A stretch of DNA of 21,824 nt from JALHSW01 sp963720675 (GTDB taxonomy: Bacteria; Actinomycetota; Acidimicrobiia; IMCC26256; PALSA-555): positions 1 to 21,824 of the forward strand of contig CAVRGH010000011.1 of NCBI GenBank assembly GCA_963720675.1, written 5' to 3'. Of the stretch, positions 15,401 to 21,824 are shown one piece after another. A program made the translations under genes and the position numbers. The notes beneath the pieces are model-generated. The model worked only from the letters and a program-made list of their open reading frames with translations, made no database searches and had not been told where the DNA came from. Numbering within the stretch: the stretch's first letter is position 1; each line of letters starts with the position of its first letter.

Positions 15401-18400
15401 GGACCCACCCAGCCCGAACCTCGACGTCCCCGGCCTCGTCATCACGCCCGACGACACCACCGGCAACGGTTCGACGAAGGCCGACCTCAACGTGATCGTC
15501 ATCAACCGGCGCGGGGTCACCGATGGCCTCACGATCGTGTGGGAGTACAGCACCGACCTGTTCGACGCCTCGACCGCACAACAGCTCCTCGACTCCTACG
15601 TCAACGTGCTCGAGGCGATGACGGGAGACCCGGATCGACGGCTCTCCGAGCTCCCGGTCCTCTCCGACGACGAGCGGCGCGCCATCGCGGAAGCAGCGGG
15701 TGGTTCCGCGTCGTACGAGCGCGACTCCTCCATCCCTGAGATCTTCGCGGCGCGGGTGCAGGAACGCCCCGAGGCAGTGGCCGTCGTGAGCGATGCCGGC
15801 GAGCTGTCCTATGCGGAGCTCGACCGGCGAGCCAACCGTCTGGCCCATCGGCTGATCTCGATGGGTGCGGGACCGGACCGTCGCGTCGGTGTGCTCGTCG
15901 AACGGTCGCCGACCGCGGTTGTCGCTCTCCTCGCAGTCCTGAAATCCGGTGCCGCCTACGTCGCGCTCGATTCCTCCAGCCCGCGACCTCGGATCTCCGA
16001 GCTCCTCCGAGACGCCGGCGTGGTCGCCGTGTGCGTGTCCGAACCACTGCACGGGCTGGTCCCCTCGGACGTGCCCACGGTGCCGGTCGATGATCCGACA
16101 CTCGAAGGCGAGCCCACGTCTGACCCCGGTCGCAGCGTCGCGGCGACCGATCTCGCCTACGTCGGATACACGTCGGGAACAACCGGCGACCCGAAAGGCG
16201 TCGCGATCCCGCACCGCGCCGTCGCCCGCCTGGTGCGGGGGACCACCTACGTCGACCTCGACGAGAATGAGACCCTGCTTCTCCTCGCGCCACTCGCCTT
16301 CGACGCGTCGACCTTCGAGATCTGGGGTGCGCTGCTCAACGGCGCGCGCCTCGCGGTCGCCCCGGACGGCCCGCTGTCGCCGGTCGAGATCAGCACGATC
16401 ATCCGCCGGTTCGGGGTCACCACGCTCTGGCTCACCGCCGGGCTGTTCCATCAGTTCGTCGAACGTTGCCCCGAGACCGTGCCCCACCTTCGCCAGCTGC
16501 TGGCCGGAGGTGACGTGCTCTCCCCCGAACACTGCGCGCGTGCCGTCGCGCTCCTGCCTCCCGACGGTGTGCTCGTGAACGGATACGGACCGACCGAGGG
16601 CACGACGTTCACCTGCTGTCATCGGATGCCGGCGGGCTCGGTGGTCGAACAACCCGTGCCCATCGGTCGACCGATCGAGAACACCCGCTGCTACGTCGTC
16701 GGCCAGAACGGCGAGCTCGTGCCGCCGGGCGTCATCGGCGAGCTCTGGATCGGCGGCGACGGCGTCGCGGCCGGCTATCTCGGCGCGCCGCGGCTCTCGG
16801 CCGAGCACTTCATCCCCGACCGTTTCGGTCCCGATCCTGGTGCCCGGTTGTACCGGTCCGGTGATCGCGTGCGCCGGCGAACGGACGGCACGATCGAGTT
16901 CGTCGGCCGAGTCGACCGCCAGGTCAAGATCCGCGGCTTTCGGGTCGAGGCGGCGGCGATCGAGCGCGCCCTGCTGGATGACCAGGCCGTGCGCGCGGCC
17001 GCGGTGGTGCCGCGACTCTTCGGGCCCGACGATCGGCGGCTCGTTGCCTACGTGGTGCCCCGCGGCGACGAATGGTCGGTCGAAGGAACCCGGGCGTTCC
17101 TGAGCGATCGCCTTGCGCCCCATGAGGTTCCCAGCGCATGGGTCGAGCTCGCCGAGCTGCCCCTGAACCAAAACGGCAAGGTCGACCACGCCGCTCTCCC
17201 CGAACCCGAGACACCAGCCACCCTGCCGGCCGCCGAGGCCGCTCCCAGCGAGTTCGAGCAGGCGCTCATCGAGATCTGGCAGGACGTGCTCGGGGTGCGG
17301 CCGATCTCGCCCGATGACGACTTCTTCGACCTCGGTGGACACTCCCTCCTTGCCGTCGAGCTGTTCGCCCGCATCGAGACGACTACTGGAGTCCGGCTAC
17401 CGCTGGCATCGATCTTCGACGCGCCGACGGTCGGAGCGCTCACGGAGCTCGTGCGGTCGAACGGTTGGTCGACGCCGGCGAAGTCGCGTGTCGCACTGAC
17501 CGCGACGGGCACGCGAACGCCGCTCTTCTTCATCGCCGCGGGTGACGGCAACTCGGTCGGCTTCGGTGCCCTGGCGCGCCGGCTCGGTCCGGACCAGCCC
17601 TTCTACTCTCTGCAACCGCGCGGTCTCGATGGCCGTGCGATGTTGGATACCTCTGTCACAGCGATGGCTCGCCGCTACACGGATCAGATCCGTGCCGTGC
17701 AGTCGTGCGGGCCGTATGTCGTCGGCGGTCGATGCTTCGGAACGCTCGTGGCCCACGAGGTCACGAGGCTTCTCGAGGAGGCCGGCGAAGAGGTGGCGCT
17801 CGAGATCGCGCTCGATTCGGTGGGACCGATGTGGCAACCGCGACGCTTGGCCAACGGCCTGCCGTTCGACGAGGTCATGAACCTGGTGCGCGTCTACGAC
17901 TGGACCTCGGTCGCGGATGAGAGCATCTTCACCGACGCGGCCTCTGCCGATCAGTTCGTGGACTGGATCCGCGAACCGGTGACCGCCGACGGCGTGCACG
18001 TGGTCAACCGCTACCTGCACGCTGCCTATCGAGCGCGTCCCGACCTCCAGATCGCGTACCCGCTTGCAGCCAATCAGCACGCAGGGCTCGTCTACTGGGG
18101 TCGGGTCGGCGGAATCCCCGAGATGGGCATGAACCCGGACCTGTTGCCACCTGCGCCCGACGCCGAGTCGGCTCGTCCGTCGGTGGACCCGCGTCACCGT
18201 TCGGTGACGCGCCGCGCCGCGGCTCGCGCGGTCGATGCTCTCGACGTCCTGTCACGCGGCCGGGTTCGATCGCTGGCGCGCCGCAGACAGCGCCGATTGC
18301 TCGAGCTTGCGTCTCAGATGGTGCTGCGTTATCGCGCGGGGACGACTCGTGCGCCGATCGCGCTGCTGCGGTCGGAGGAGTACCGGTGGGACGCGCAGCT

Positions 18401-18569
18401 CGCGAGGTGGCATGGCATCGTGACCGGAGGCGTCGACGAATACTTCGTGGACGGTACGCACGAGTCGATGATGCGCGAACCCGCAGTTGCCTCGACGGCC
18501 GCCGCGGTCGAGACCAGTGTGGCCGCGGCGCTCGAGGCGCATCGCGCGCCCCGAACGGGGGACGCGTGA
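12489..18569 (+). CDS. Bimodular nonribosomal peptide synthetase, A-T-C-A-T-TE, with a Cys-type thioesterase
   Basis: 2026-residue NRPS that should assemble and release a dipeptide. A1 (~10-510): YTSGSTGRPKG ~167-177, FDAQTWEIW, LYGPTE, SRGKIDR; pocket residues read D-A-W-L-L-G-L-V-C-K. T1: LGGDSLLAV, Ser560. C (~620-1060): RHEILRTRF, HHLIHDG (His751-His752, Asp756), HQDVPFE; no epimerase domain precedes it. A2 (~1075-1575): YTSGTTGDPKG, FDASTFEIW, YGPTE; pocket D-A-F-W-L-G-G-T-F-K, close to the Val code. T2: LGGHSLLAV, Ser1619. TE (~1675-2020): GGRCFG puts Cys1749 at the nucleophile, with Asp1776 and His1991 completing the triad; the Asp-His interval (~215 residues) is about twice that of the surfactin TE. 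Module 1 lacks a C domain, so it is the loading module. It overlaps the PPTase gene by 4 nt. Product identity is inference. Confidence 0.95.
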   Translation: MTTRDLSASPSGSVKGGEEQLTQLFEARVDAQPNSLAVRAGERALTYRELDAAANRLAHALGRLGVRHQDLVAVACHRSIEALVAFLGVLKAGAAYVPVDPEDPPARLQLIGNDTDARVVIAQEPFVAAMQALDRPILTLDAALDALSDEDDHRPSVPSSPTDLAYVMYTSGSTGRPKGVAIEHRNVAGHVQGARNVMPHRGEGMLQVSKLDFDAQTWEIWGAWDGGAWLEIVPPGEPDPALIARLVAERDVDVALLSPGLFRQMVEAQLSSLGSLRLLLVGGDVMSPVHARRFVDAFPALPLVNLYGPTEVTVCCSWYRVEPLADGRSVPIGRALGNTELHVLDEDGRPVANGVPGELFIGGGAVGRGYLNLPQPTARAFVPDPFTEAPGTHLYRTGDRVRVLPDGNLEFIGRRDHQVKIRGYRIEPAEVEAGIRAVPGIVEAVVVPREDLPGHRRLVAYVVTAPGGPDTAHLLRALEQRLPAHMVPSAIVSLRELPLTSRGKIDRAALPAPLDARRAPSDRGTPGNSVERELTAIWGEVLHVDDVGVNEDFLELGGDSLLAVRLTVLVKERLGVELPLDAVFTDRTISELARRIGVDSPGDAIVVPEPTRQRWARRRSTPVTTTQAQALVATELAEGALPYQFQALVHLEGHLDVATLERALGMLVERHEILRTRFVRRGLGWRQIVDAPFEVRVPVIDLRSSGDPAQELAGLAVLSFAEPISVDRLPLVRWRLARLTDDHVVLLHAEHHLIHDGWSWGIFLEELASTYGALVERRPSPLPLPQLQFRDFARWQQNLHKTAIGREQLAYWERALDALPTPLTLPTDRPRPNRQTYRGGQLGVEISRSLTDRLRAAGNEQNATVFMTTLAAFFALLGRYSGQEDLVVGSGVANRRFAATERMIGMILNTVALRLDLAGDPTVAELLARVRETTLGAFAHQDVPFEHVLEAVAPQRRPGIMPVYQVLFSFQDPPSPNLDVPGLVITPDDTTGNGSTKADLNVIVINRRGVTDGLTIVWEYSTDLFDASTAQQLLDSYVNVLEAMTGDPDRRLSELPVLSDDERRAIAEAAGGSASYERDSSIPEIFAARVQERPEAVAVVSDAGELSYAELDRRANRLAHRLISMGAGPDRRVGVLVERSPTAVVALLAVLKSGAAYVALDSSSPRPRISELLRDAGVVAVCVSEPLHGLVPSDVPTVPVDDPTLEGEPTSDPGRSVAATDLAYVGYTSGTTGDPKGVAIPHRAVARLVRGTTYVDLDENETLLLLAPLAFDASTFEIWGALLNGARLAVAPDGPLSPVEISTIIRRFGVTTLWLTAGLFHQFVERCPETVPHLRQLLAGGDVLSPEHCARAVALLPPDGVLVNGYGPTEGTTFTCCHRMPAGSVVEQPVPIGRPIENTRCYVVGQNGELVPPGVIGELWIGGDGVAAGYLGAPRLSAEHFIPDRFGPDPGARLYRSGDRVRRRTDGTIEFVGRVDRQVKIRGFRVEAAAIERALLDDQAVRAAAVVPRLFGPDDRRLVAYVVPRGDEWSVEGTRAFLSDRLAPHEVPSAWVELAELPLNQNGKVDHAALPEPETPATLPAAEAAPSEFEQALIEIWQDVLGVRPISPDDDFFDLGGHSLLAVELFARIETTTGVRLPLASIFDAPTVGALTELVRSNGWSTPAKSRVALTATGTRTPLFFIAAGDGNSVGFGALARRLGPDQPFYSLQPRGLDGRAMLDTSVTAMARRYTDQIRAVQSCGPYVVGGRCFGTLVAHEVTRLLEEAGEEVALEIALDSVGPMWQPRRLANGLPFDEVMNLVRVYDWTSVADESIFTDAASADQFVDWIREPVTADGVHVVNRYLHAAYRARPDLQIAYPLAANQHAGLVYWGRVGGIPEMGMNPDLLPPAPDAESARPSVDPRHRSVTRRAAARAVDALDVLSRGRVRSLARRRQRRLLELASQMVLRYRAGTTRAPIALLRSEEYRWDAQLARWHGIVTGGVDEYFVDGTHESMMREPAVASTAAAVETSVAAALEAHRAPRTGDA

Positions 18570-19279
18570 CACTCCGCGACCAGGCGGTCACCGAACCGGC
18601 GTCGTTGAGTAGGCCAGGTCCTGCGTGGACCCCCGCTCCGGCCGTGCCGACGCTTGCAGCGGACGAGGTGCACGTGTGGCTGGCACGTCTCGATGAGGGC
18701 ACGACCCACTCCGACGTGATCTCTGTTGACGAGCAGACGAGGGCTGCACGCTTCCGGTCCGACCGCGACCGCAGCCGATGGGTGGCATCACGCGTCCTGC
18801 TCCGAACAGTGCTTGCTCGCTACGTCGGCGTCGGCCCGGAGCGCCTCGAGCTGCGGGCCGGACCACGCGAGAAGCCGACGCTGCGGCGCCCGTTGCGCGG
18901 CCGCCGCCTGCGCTTCAACCTTTCGCACTCGGCCGACCTCGCGATCTGCACGGTCGCCCGAGGCTGCGAGGTCGGCGTCGACGTCGAAGTCGTCCGCCCG
19001 TACCCCGAGCTGCTCGAGGTCGCCCGACGCGTCTTCGACGTTCGGATCACTCGGTCGTTGGCCGCCGCCCAAGAGGATCAGCGGGCTGGACAGTTCTTCC
19101 GCGAATGGACACGACTCGAGAGTCACGCCAAGTGCGCGGGCACCGGGCTGGTGGAGCCGGACGAGGCTCCCGAGGCGCCCGCCTGGATCATCGACCTCGA
19201 CGTCGGCCCGGGCTACTCCGCTGCGCTCGCCACGTCGGCTCCGCCACGGGTCGTTCGACGCTGGCGAACAGTGGTGTGA
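18566..19279 (+). CDS. Sfp-type 4'-phosphopantetheinyl transferase
   Basis: Transfers phosphopantetheine from coenzyme A to the Ser of carrier domains; here surely Ser560 and Ser1619 of the NRPS just upstream. 237 residues, the usual size. Motifs: FNLSHS (~117-122), magnesium-binding GVDVE (Asp139, Glu141) and WTRLESHAK (~181-189), retaining Glu185 and Lys189. The Lys that usually precedes this Glu (WxxKE) is Leu. A basic RFRSDRDRSRWVASR segment (~62-76) corresponds to the CoA-binding N-terminal lobe. The GTG at 18566 overlaps the NRPS stop as GTGA, fixing the start and showing translational coupling. A cluster-embedded PPTase suggests the pathway is self-contained. Confidence 0.92.
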   Translation: MTLRDQAVTEPASLSRPGPAWTPAPAVPTLAADEVHVWLARLDEGTTHSDVISVDEQTRAARFRSDRDRSRWVASRVLLRTVLARYVGVGPERLELRAGPREKPTLRRPLRGRRLRFNLSHSADLAICTVARGCEVGVDVEVVRPYPELLEVARRVFDVRITRSLAAAQEDQRAGQFFREWTRLESHAKCAGTGLVEPDEAPEAPAWIIDLDVGPGYSAALATSAPPRVVRRWRTVV

Positions 19280-20352
19280 GACTGACAGACGTGGGTGTCC
19301 GCGGATTCGGTTTCCTCGAGCTGTGTGTCGGTAACGCGCGCCAAGCCGCAGCCTTCTTCTCGACCATGTACGGATTCGAGATCGTCGGTACTGCAGGACC
19401 GAGTGCGTCCGGCCACGAAGTCTCCTACGTGCTCGAGCAGGGGGACGCTACGCTCGTCGTCACCGGCGCGGCCGACGCAACCTCGTCGGCCGCCGACTTC
19501 GTCCGCATACACGGAGACGGGGTGCGCGACATCGCCCTTGTCGTCGGCGATGTCGCCGACACACATGATCGTGCAGTCACGGCAGGCGCACGCTCGTTGC
19601 AGGGCCCCGCCGCGAACGAACGCGGCGTCACCACTGCCGTGCTCGGCGGGTTTGGGGACCTCACCCATACGCTGCTGAGCCCCGACGCCGATCCTGGCGA
19701 CGTCATCGATGGCTATCAGCCGCTCACCAGCCCGCGTCGGATGGCGCCGGCTGTCGGCATCACGGGCATCGATCACTATGCAGTGAGCGTCACCGGCGGC
19801 GACCGTGAGCGTTGGACGCGTCACTACTGCGACGCGCTGGGAATGGTGCACAATTCGGCCGATGAACACGTGAACGTCGAAGGTTCCGCGTTCAGCATGA
19901 GCACTGTTCACCTCCCCAGCGGCGGTGCGCTTGTGCTTGCGGAGCCGACACCGTCGCAACGCAAGAGCCAGATCACAGGATTTCTCGAGTCATTCGGCGG
20001 TCCGGGCGTCCACCACATCGCGTTCGCGACGGACGACATCGGTATGACTGCCCGCGAGCTGCGCGACCGGGGCATCCAAACGCTCACCGTCCCCGGCACC
20101 TACCACGAAGAGGCTCCGACGCGTCTTCGGGACGTCGACGTCCCTTGGAAGGAGCTCGCCGAGCTCGGGGTCCTCGTCGACACGGACGCTCGAGGCCACC
20201 TCCTCCAGGCGTTCACCGAGCCGCTCGGCGACCGGCCGACGACCTACCTCGAGATCATCCAGCGCGAGGGCATGGCAGGGTTCGGAACGGCCAACGTCCG
20301 TCACCTCTACTCCGAGGTGCTGCGCGAACGGGCCCTGCTCGGCATCGACTGA
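19276..20352 (+). CDS. 4-hydroxymandelate synthase-like / HPPD-family VOC dioxygenase
   Basis: Two-domain vicinal-oxygen-chelate, non-haem iron dioxygenase acting on 4-hydroxyphenylpyruvate. 358 residues, matching HmaS (~357) and slightly shorter than typical HPPD. The three iron ligands are present: His167 (GIDHYA), His247 (GVHHIAF), Glu326 (YLEIIQR). Two positions separate it from HPPD. The HPPD Phe in GFGxGNF is Val341 (GFGTANV); HmaS has Ile there, and that change is known to redirect HPPD toward hydroxymandelate. The HPPD Asn in NEP is Ala222 (LAEP), while HmaS also lacks Asn. The N-terminal half (HGDGVRDIAL, GGFGDLTHTLL) also resembles HmaS. The GTG overlaps the PPTase stop by 4 nt, so it belongs to the NRPS operon. 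Probable role: first committed step toward hydroxyphenylglycine. An unusual tyrosine-catabolic HPPD is the alternative. Confidence 0.75.
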   Translation: MRLTDVGVRGFGFLELCVGNARQAAAFFSTMYGFEIVGTAGPSASGHEVSYVLEQGDATLVVTGAADATSSAADFVRIHGDGVRDIALVVGDVADTHDRAVTAGARSLQGPAANERGVTTAVLGGFGDLTHTLLSPDADPGDVIDGYQPLTSPRRMAPAVGITGIDHYAVSVTGGDRERWTRHYCDALGMVHNSADEHVNVEGSAFSMSTVHLPSGGALVLAEPTPSQRKSQITGFLESFGGPGVHHIAFATDDIGMTARELRDRGIQTLTVPGTYHEEAPTRLRDVDVPWKELAELGVLVDTDARGHLLQAFTEPLGDRPTTYLEIIQREGMAGFGTANVRHLYSEVLRERALLGID

Positions 20353-20426
20353 CTTTCGCTCTGAGTCCGAGCCGCCACCGAGCGCGGCGAGGGCACCCAC
20401 CGGTTCGGTTCCGTAAGGTTCCGTCC

Positions 20427-21593
20427 GTGGCGCGGCGAGCGGATCCCGGTCCCCATGACGATGTCATCGACGTGCGCGAGGCGCGCCGGCTGTTCCCTGC
20501 CACCGGTTCCGCCGCGTACTTCAACACCGCGGCGGTCGGGTTGGCGAGTCGCACCCAGATCACCGCGCTGCAGTCCTTCCTCGACGAGTGGGCGCAGTCC
20601 GGGCTCGACTACGTCCGAGCAGAGGCCGCAGGCGAGAACGCTCGTCGCTCGGTGGCCGGCCTCATCGGCGCCGACCCCACGGACCTCGCCCTGATCGCGT
20701 CGGTGTCCGCCGCGGCGGGCCTGGTGGCCTCGCAGCTCGGCCCGGCCACCCGCGGCCAAAGCGTCGTGATCGGCGAGCGCGAATACAGCTCGAACCACTT
20801 CCCGTGGCGTCTCCTCGCCGGCAGGGGCTACGACGTGCGGCAGGTCCCGTTCCGCAACGGCGGCCAGGAGCCCGAAGACGTCGCCCGCCTCGTCGACGCC
20901 GGGACCGTCCTCGTCGCCTGTAGCGGCGTACAGACCGCGTCCGGACACCGTTCGGACCTCCCCGCGATCGGTGCGATCGCCCGTGCGGTGGGTGCCGTCG
21001 TGTTCGTCGACGGCGCGCAGCTCGTGGGTGCGATGTCGGTGGCGGACGACCTGGAATTCATCGACGTGCTCGCAATCCCGGACCACAAGTTCCTGATGCA
21101 CGCCGGTCGGGGTTTCGGCTACTGCTACTTCTCGCGAGCCGCCCAGGATCGCTTCGTGCCGATCAACGCGGGCTGGAAGGCCGCCCGCGTCCCGCTCGAG
21201 AGCTTCTTCGGCCCGGAGATGGACTTGTCACCCACCGCGTCGCGCTTCGACAGCTCGATGAGCTGGTCTGCCGCCATTGGGAACGAGGCCGCGCTCTCCG
21301 TGTTCGAGCACTTCGGCGCCGACGCGATCTTCGCCCGGAACCGCGAGCTCGCTGTTCTGCTCCGCGCGGCGCTTTCCGACATCGGGTGGGTACCCGTCGC
21401 GCTGCCAGAGGCGAACCGCAGCACCCTCGTGTCGGTACCCGTGACCGATGCAGAGCCGGTGGCACTGGTGGCGCGGCTGCGCCAGGAGGGCGTGATCTGC
21501 TCTGCCCGAGATGGCAACCTGCGCCTGTCGGTGCACTTCTACGACCACGAGGACGACATCGAGCGGGTCGCCCGGACCCTCGCCGACCTCTGA
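20427..21593 (+). CDS. Class V aminotransferase-fold PLP enzyme
   Basis: 388-residue fold-type I PLP enzyme of the class V group (cysteine desulfurase, kynureninase, isopenicillin-N epimerase relatives). YFNTAAVGLAS (~31-41) is the typical N-terminal substrate loop. ASVSAAAGLV forms the phosphate-binding turn and VDGAQ gives the PLP-ring Asp195. The Schiff-base Lys is Lys221 in IPDHKFLMHAGRGFGY. No desulfurase-type catalytic Cys loop is visible near the C terminus, so a desulfurase is unlikely; aminotransferase, epimerase or lyase activity fits better. The GTG at 20427 is preceded by a weak TAAGG. A 74-nt gap separates it from the HmaS-like gene, so it may use the same transcript. It could supply the amino group for a hydroxyphenylglycine unit, but this is conjecture. 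Confidence 0.82.
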   Translation: MARRADPGPHDDVIDVREARRLFPATGSAAYFNTAAVGLASRTQITALQSFLDEWAQSGLDYVRAEAAGENARRSVAGLIGADPTDLALIASVSAAAGLVASQLGPATRGQSVVIGEREYSSNHFPWRLLAGRGYDVRQVPFRNGGQEPEDVARLVDAGTVLVACSGVQTASGHRSDLPAIGAIARAVGAVVFVDGAQLVGAMSVADDLEFIDVLAIPDHKFLMHAGRGFGYCYFSRAAQDRFVPINAGWKAARVPLESFFGPEMDLSPTASRFDSSMSWSAAIGNEAALSVFEHFGADAIFARNRELAVLLRAALSDIGWVPVALPEANRSTLVSVPVTDAEPVALVARLRQEGVICSARDGNLRLSVHFYDHEDDIERVARTLADL

Positions 21594-21689
21594 ACCTCGG
21601 CAGAGCACGACGGGTCGGGCGCCCGCGGGCAGATCGTGGGCGCCGTCTCGATCCTCATGTCCGCGGCGCCGCCGACGTCCACGCCGACG

Positions 21690-21824
21690 TCAGAACTCGT
21701 ACCCGAACTCCTCGATCTCACGCGCGCACTGCACCGCGATGACGTCGGCCTGGGTCGGGGTCAGGAAGTCGCGGTAGTGCGGGGTGCCCGCTCGCACCCC
21801 ACCCTTCGCGCTGGGCAGCCAGCC
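21690..21824 (-). CDS. C-terminal fragment, probable sulfotransferase family protein
   Basis: The gene runs off the window; only its last 44 residues are seen, ending ...AREIEEFGYEF. The pattern YRDFLTPTQADVIAVQC followed by an acidic helix and GYE is typical of the C terminus of bacterial sulfotransferases, which end in a similar LTPEQ...C..E...GY element. The PAPS-binding motifs lie outside the window, so the call is tentative. It converges with the class V PLP gene, with 96 nt between stops holding short GC palindromes (21616-21630) but no clear terminator. If correct, sulfation becomes a possible tailoring step. Confidence 0.45.
   Translation of the reverse strand, partial: GWLPSAKGGVRAGTPHYRDFLTPTQADVIAVQCAREIEEFGYEF

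Noticed and set aside
15027..17342. 771-residue antisense open frame within the NRPS
   Set aside because: A high-GC shadow frame: composition is His/Arg/Asp-rich, with no domain and no ribosome-binding site. The plus strand here encodes C, A2 and T2 with intact motifs.
18778..19275. N-terminal extension of the VOC dioxygenase frame
   Set aside because: It overlaps the PPTase and is shadow. The GTG at 19276 gives the normal family length.
20407..20424. Direct repeat GGTTCCGT twice before the PLP gene
   Set aside because: Only 8 bp with a 10-bp period; could be an operator, but there is no supporting promoter box.
20145..20426. N-terminal extension of the class V PLP frame
   Set aside because: It overlaps the end of the VOC gene; the fold starts shortly after the GTG at 20427.
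1..21824. CRISPR arrays, tRNA/rRNA genes, insertion sequences, attachment sites
   Set aside because: No regularly spaced repeats, no cloverleaf-like sequences, no transposase or integrase coding frames and no terminal inverted repeats were seen on either strand.

Overview
The window comes from a high-GC bacterium with strong G/C bias at third codon positions and frequent GTG starts. It carries CcdA/redoxin, DUF6325 and SHOCT genes typical of Actinomycetota. A lineage near Acidimicrobiia or another under-sampled actinobacterial class is plausible, but no marker gene here fixes the taxonomy.

Left part (1-4.3 kb): ordinary cell functions. On the minus strand are an MDR-family quinone oxidoreductase with an apparent frameshift, a CcdA/thioredoxin-like lipoprotein pair for extracytoplasmic thiol-disulfide chemistry, a SHOCT-domain mini-protein followed by a strong hairpin, and a DUF6325 protein. 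A plus-strand class I methyltransferase follows.

Right part (4.4-21.8 kb): this looks like a compact biosynthetic gene cluster. A JmjC/cupin_8-type putative iron(II)/2-oxoglutarate oxygenase overlaps a TehB/TPMT-like methyltransferase (plus strand). They converge on a four-function minus-strand operon: methyltransferase, ArnT/GT39-like membrane glycosyltransferase (frameshifted), NAD-dependent epimerase with a substituted catalytic Tyr, and GT4 glycosyltransferase with a duplicated N-terminal beta domain. Divergent from it, across a 90-bp gap with a perfect 10-bp-arm palindrome over both candidate -10 boxes, runs a 2026-residue bimodular NRPS (A-T-C-A-T-TE). It is translationally coupled by GTGA overlaps to an Sfp-type PPTase and then to a two-domain VOC dioxygenase. 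That dioxygenase has the active-site substitutions of 4-hydroxymandelate synthase (HmaS) rather than HPPD. A class V PLP enzyme follows, and the window ends inside a probable sulfotransferase gene.

Working model (inference): the NRPS makes a dipeptide. Its second residue is Val-like (pocket code D-A-F-W-L-G-G-T-F-K). Its first is probably aromatic, possibly hydroxyphenylglycine-like (code D-A-W-L-L-G-L-V-C-K plus a neighbouring HmaS-like enzyme). Release is by a thioesterase whose nucleophile is Cys, not Ser, and whose lid region is about twice the usual length. Methyl, hydroxyl, sugar and sulfate tailoring are all possible from the neighbours. No hydroxymandelate oxidase, no canonical HpgT and no transporter are visible here.

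Three reading-frame breaks on the minus strand are all repaired by removing one C. This points to sequencing or assembly indels rather than three independent pseudogenes.
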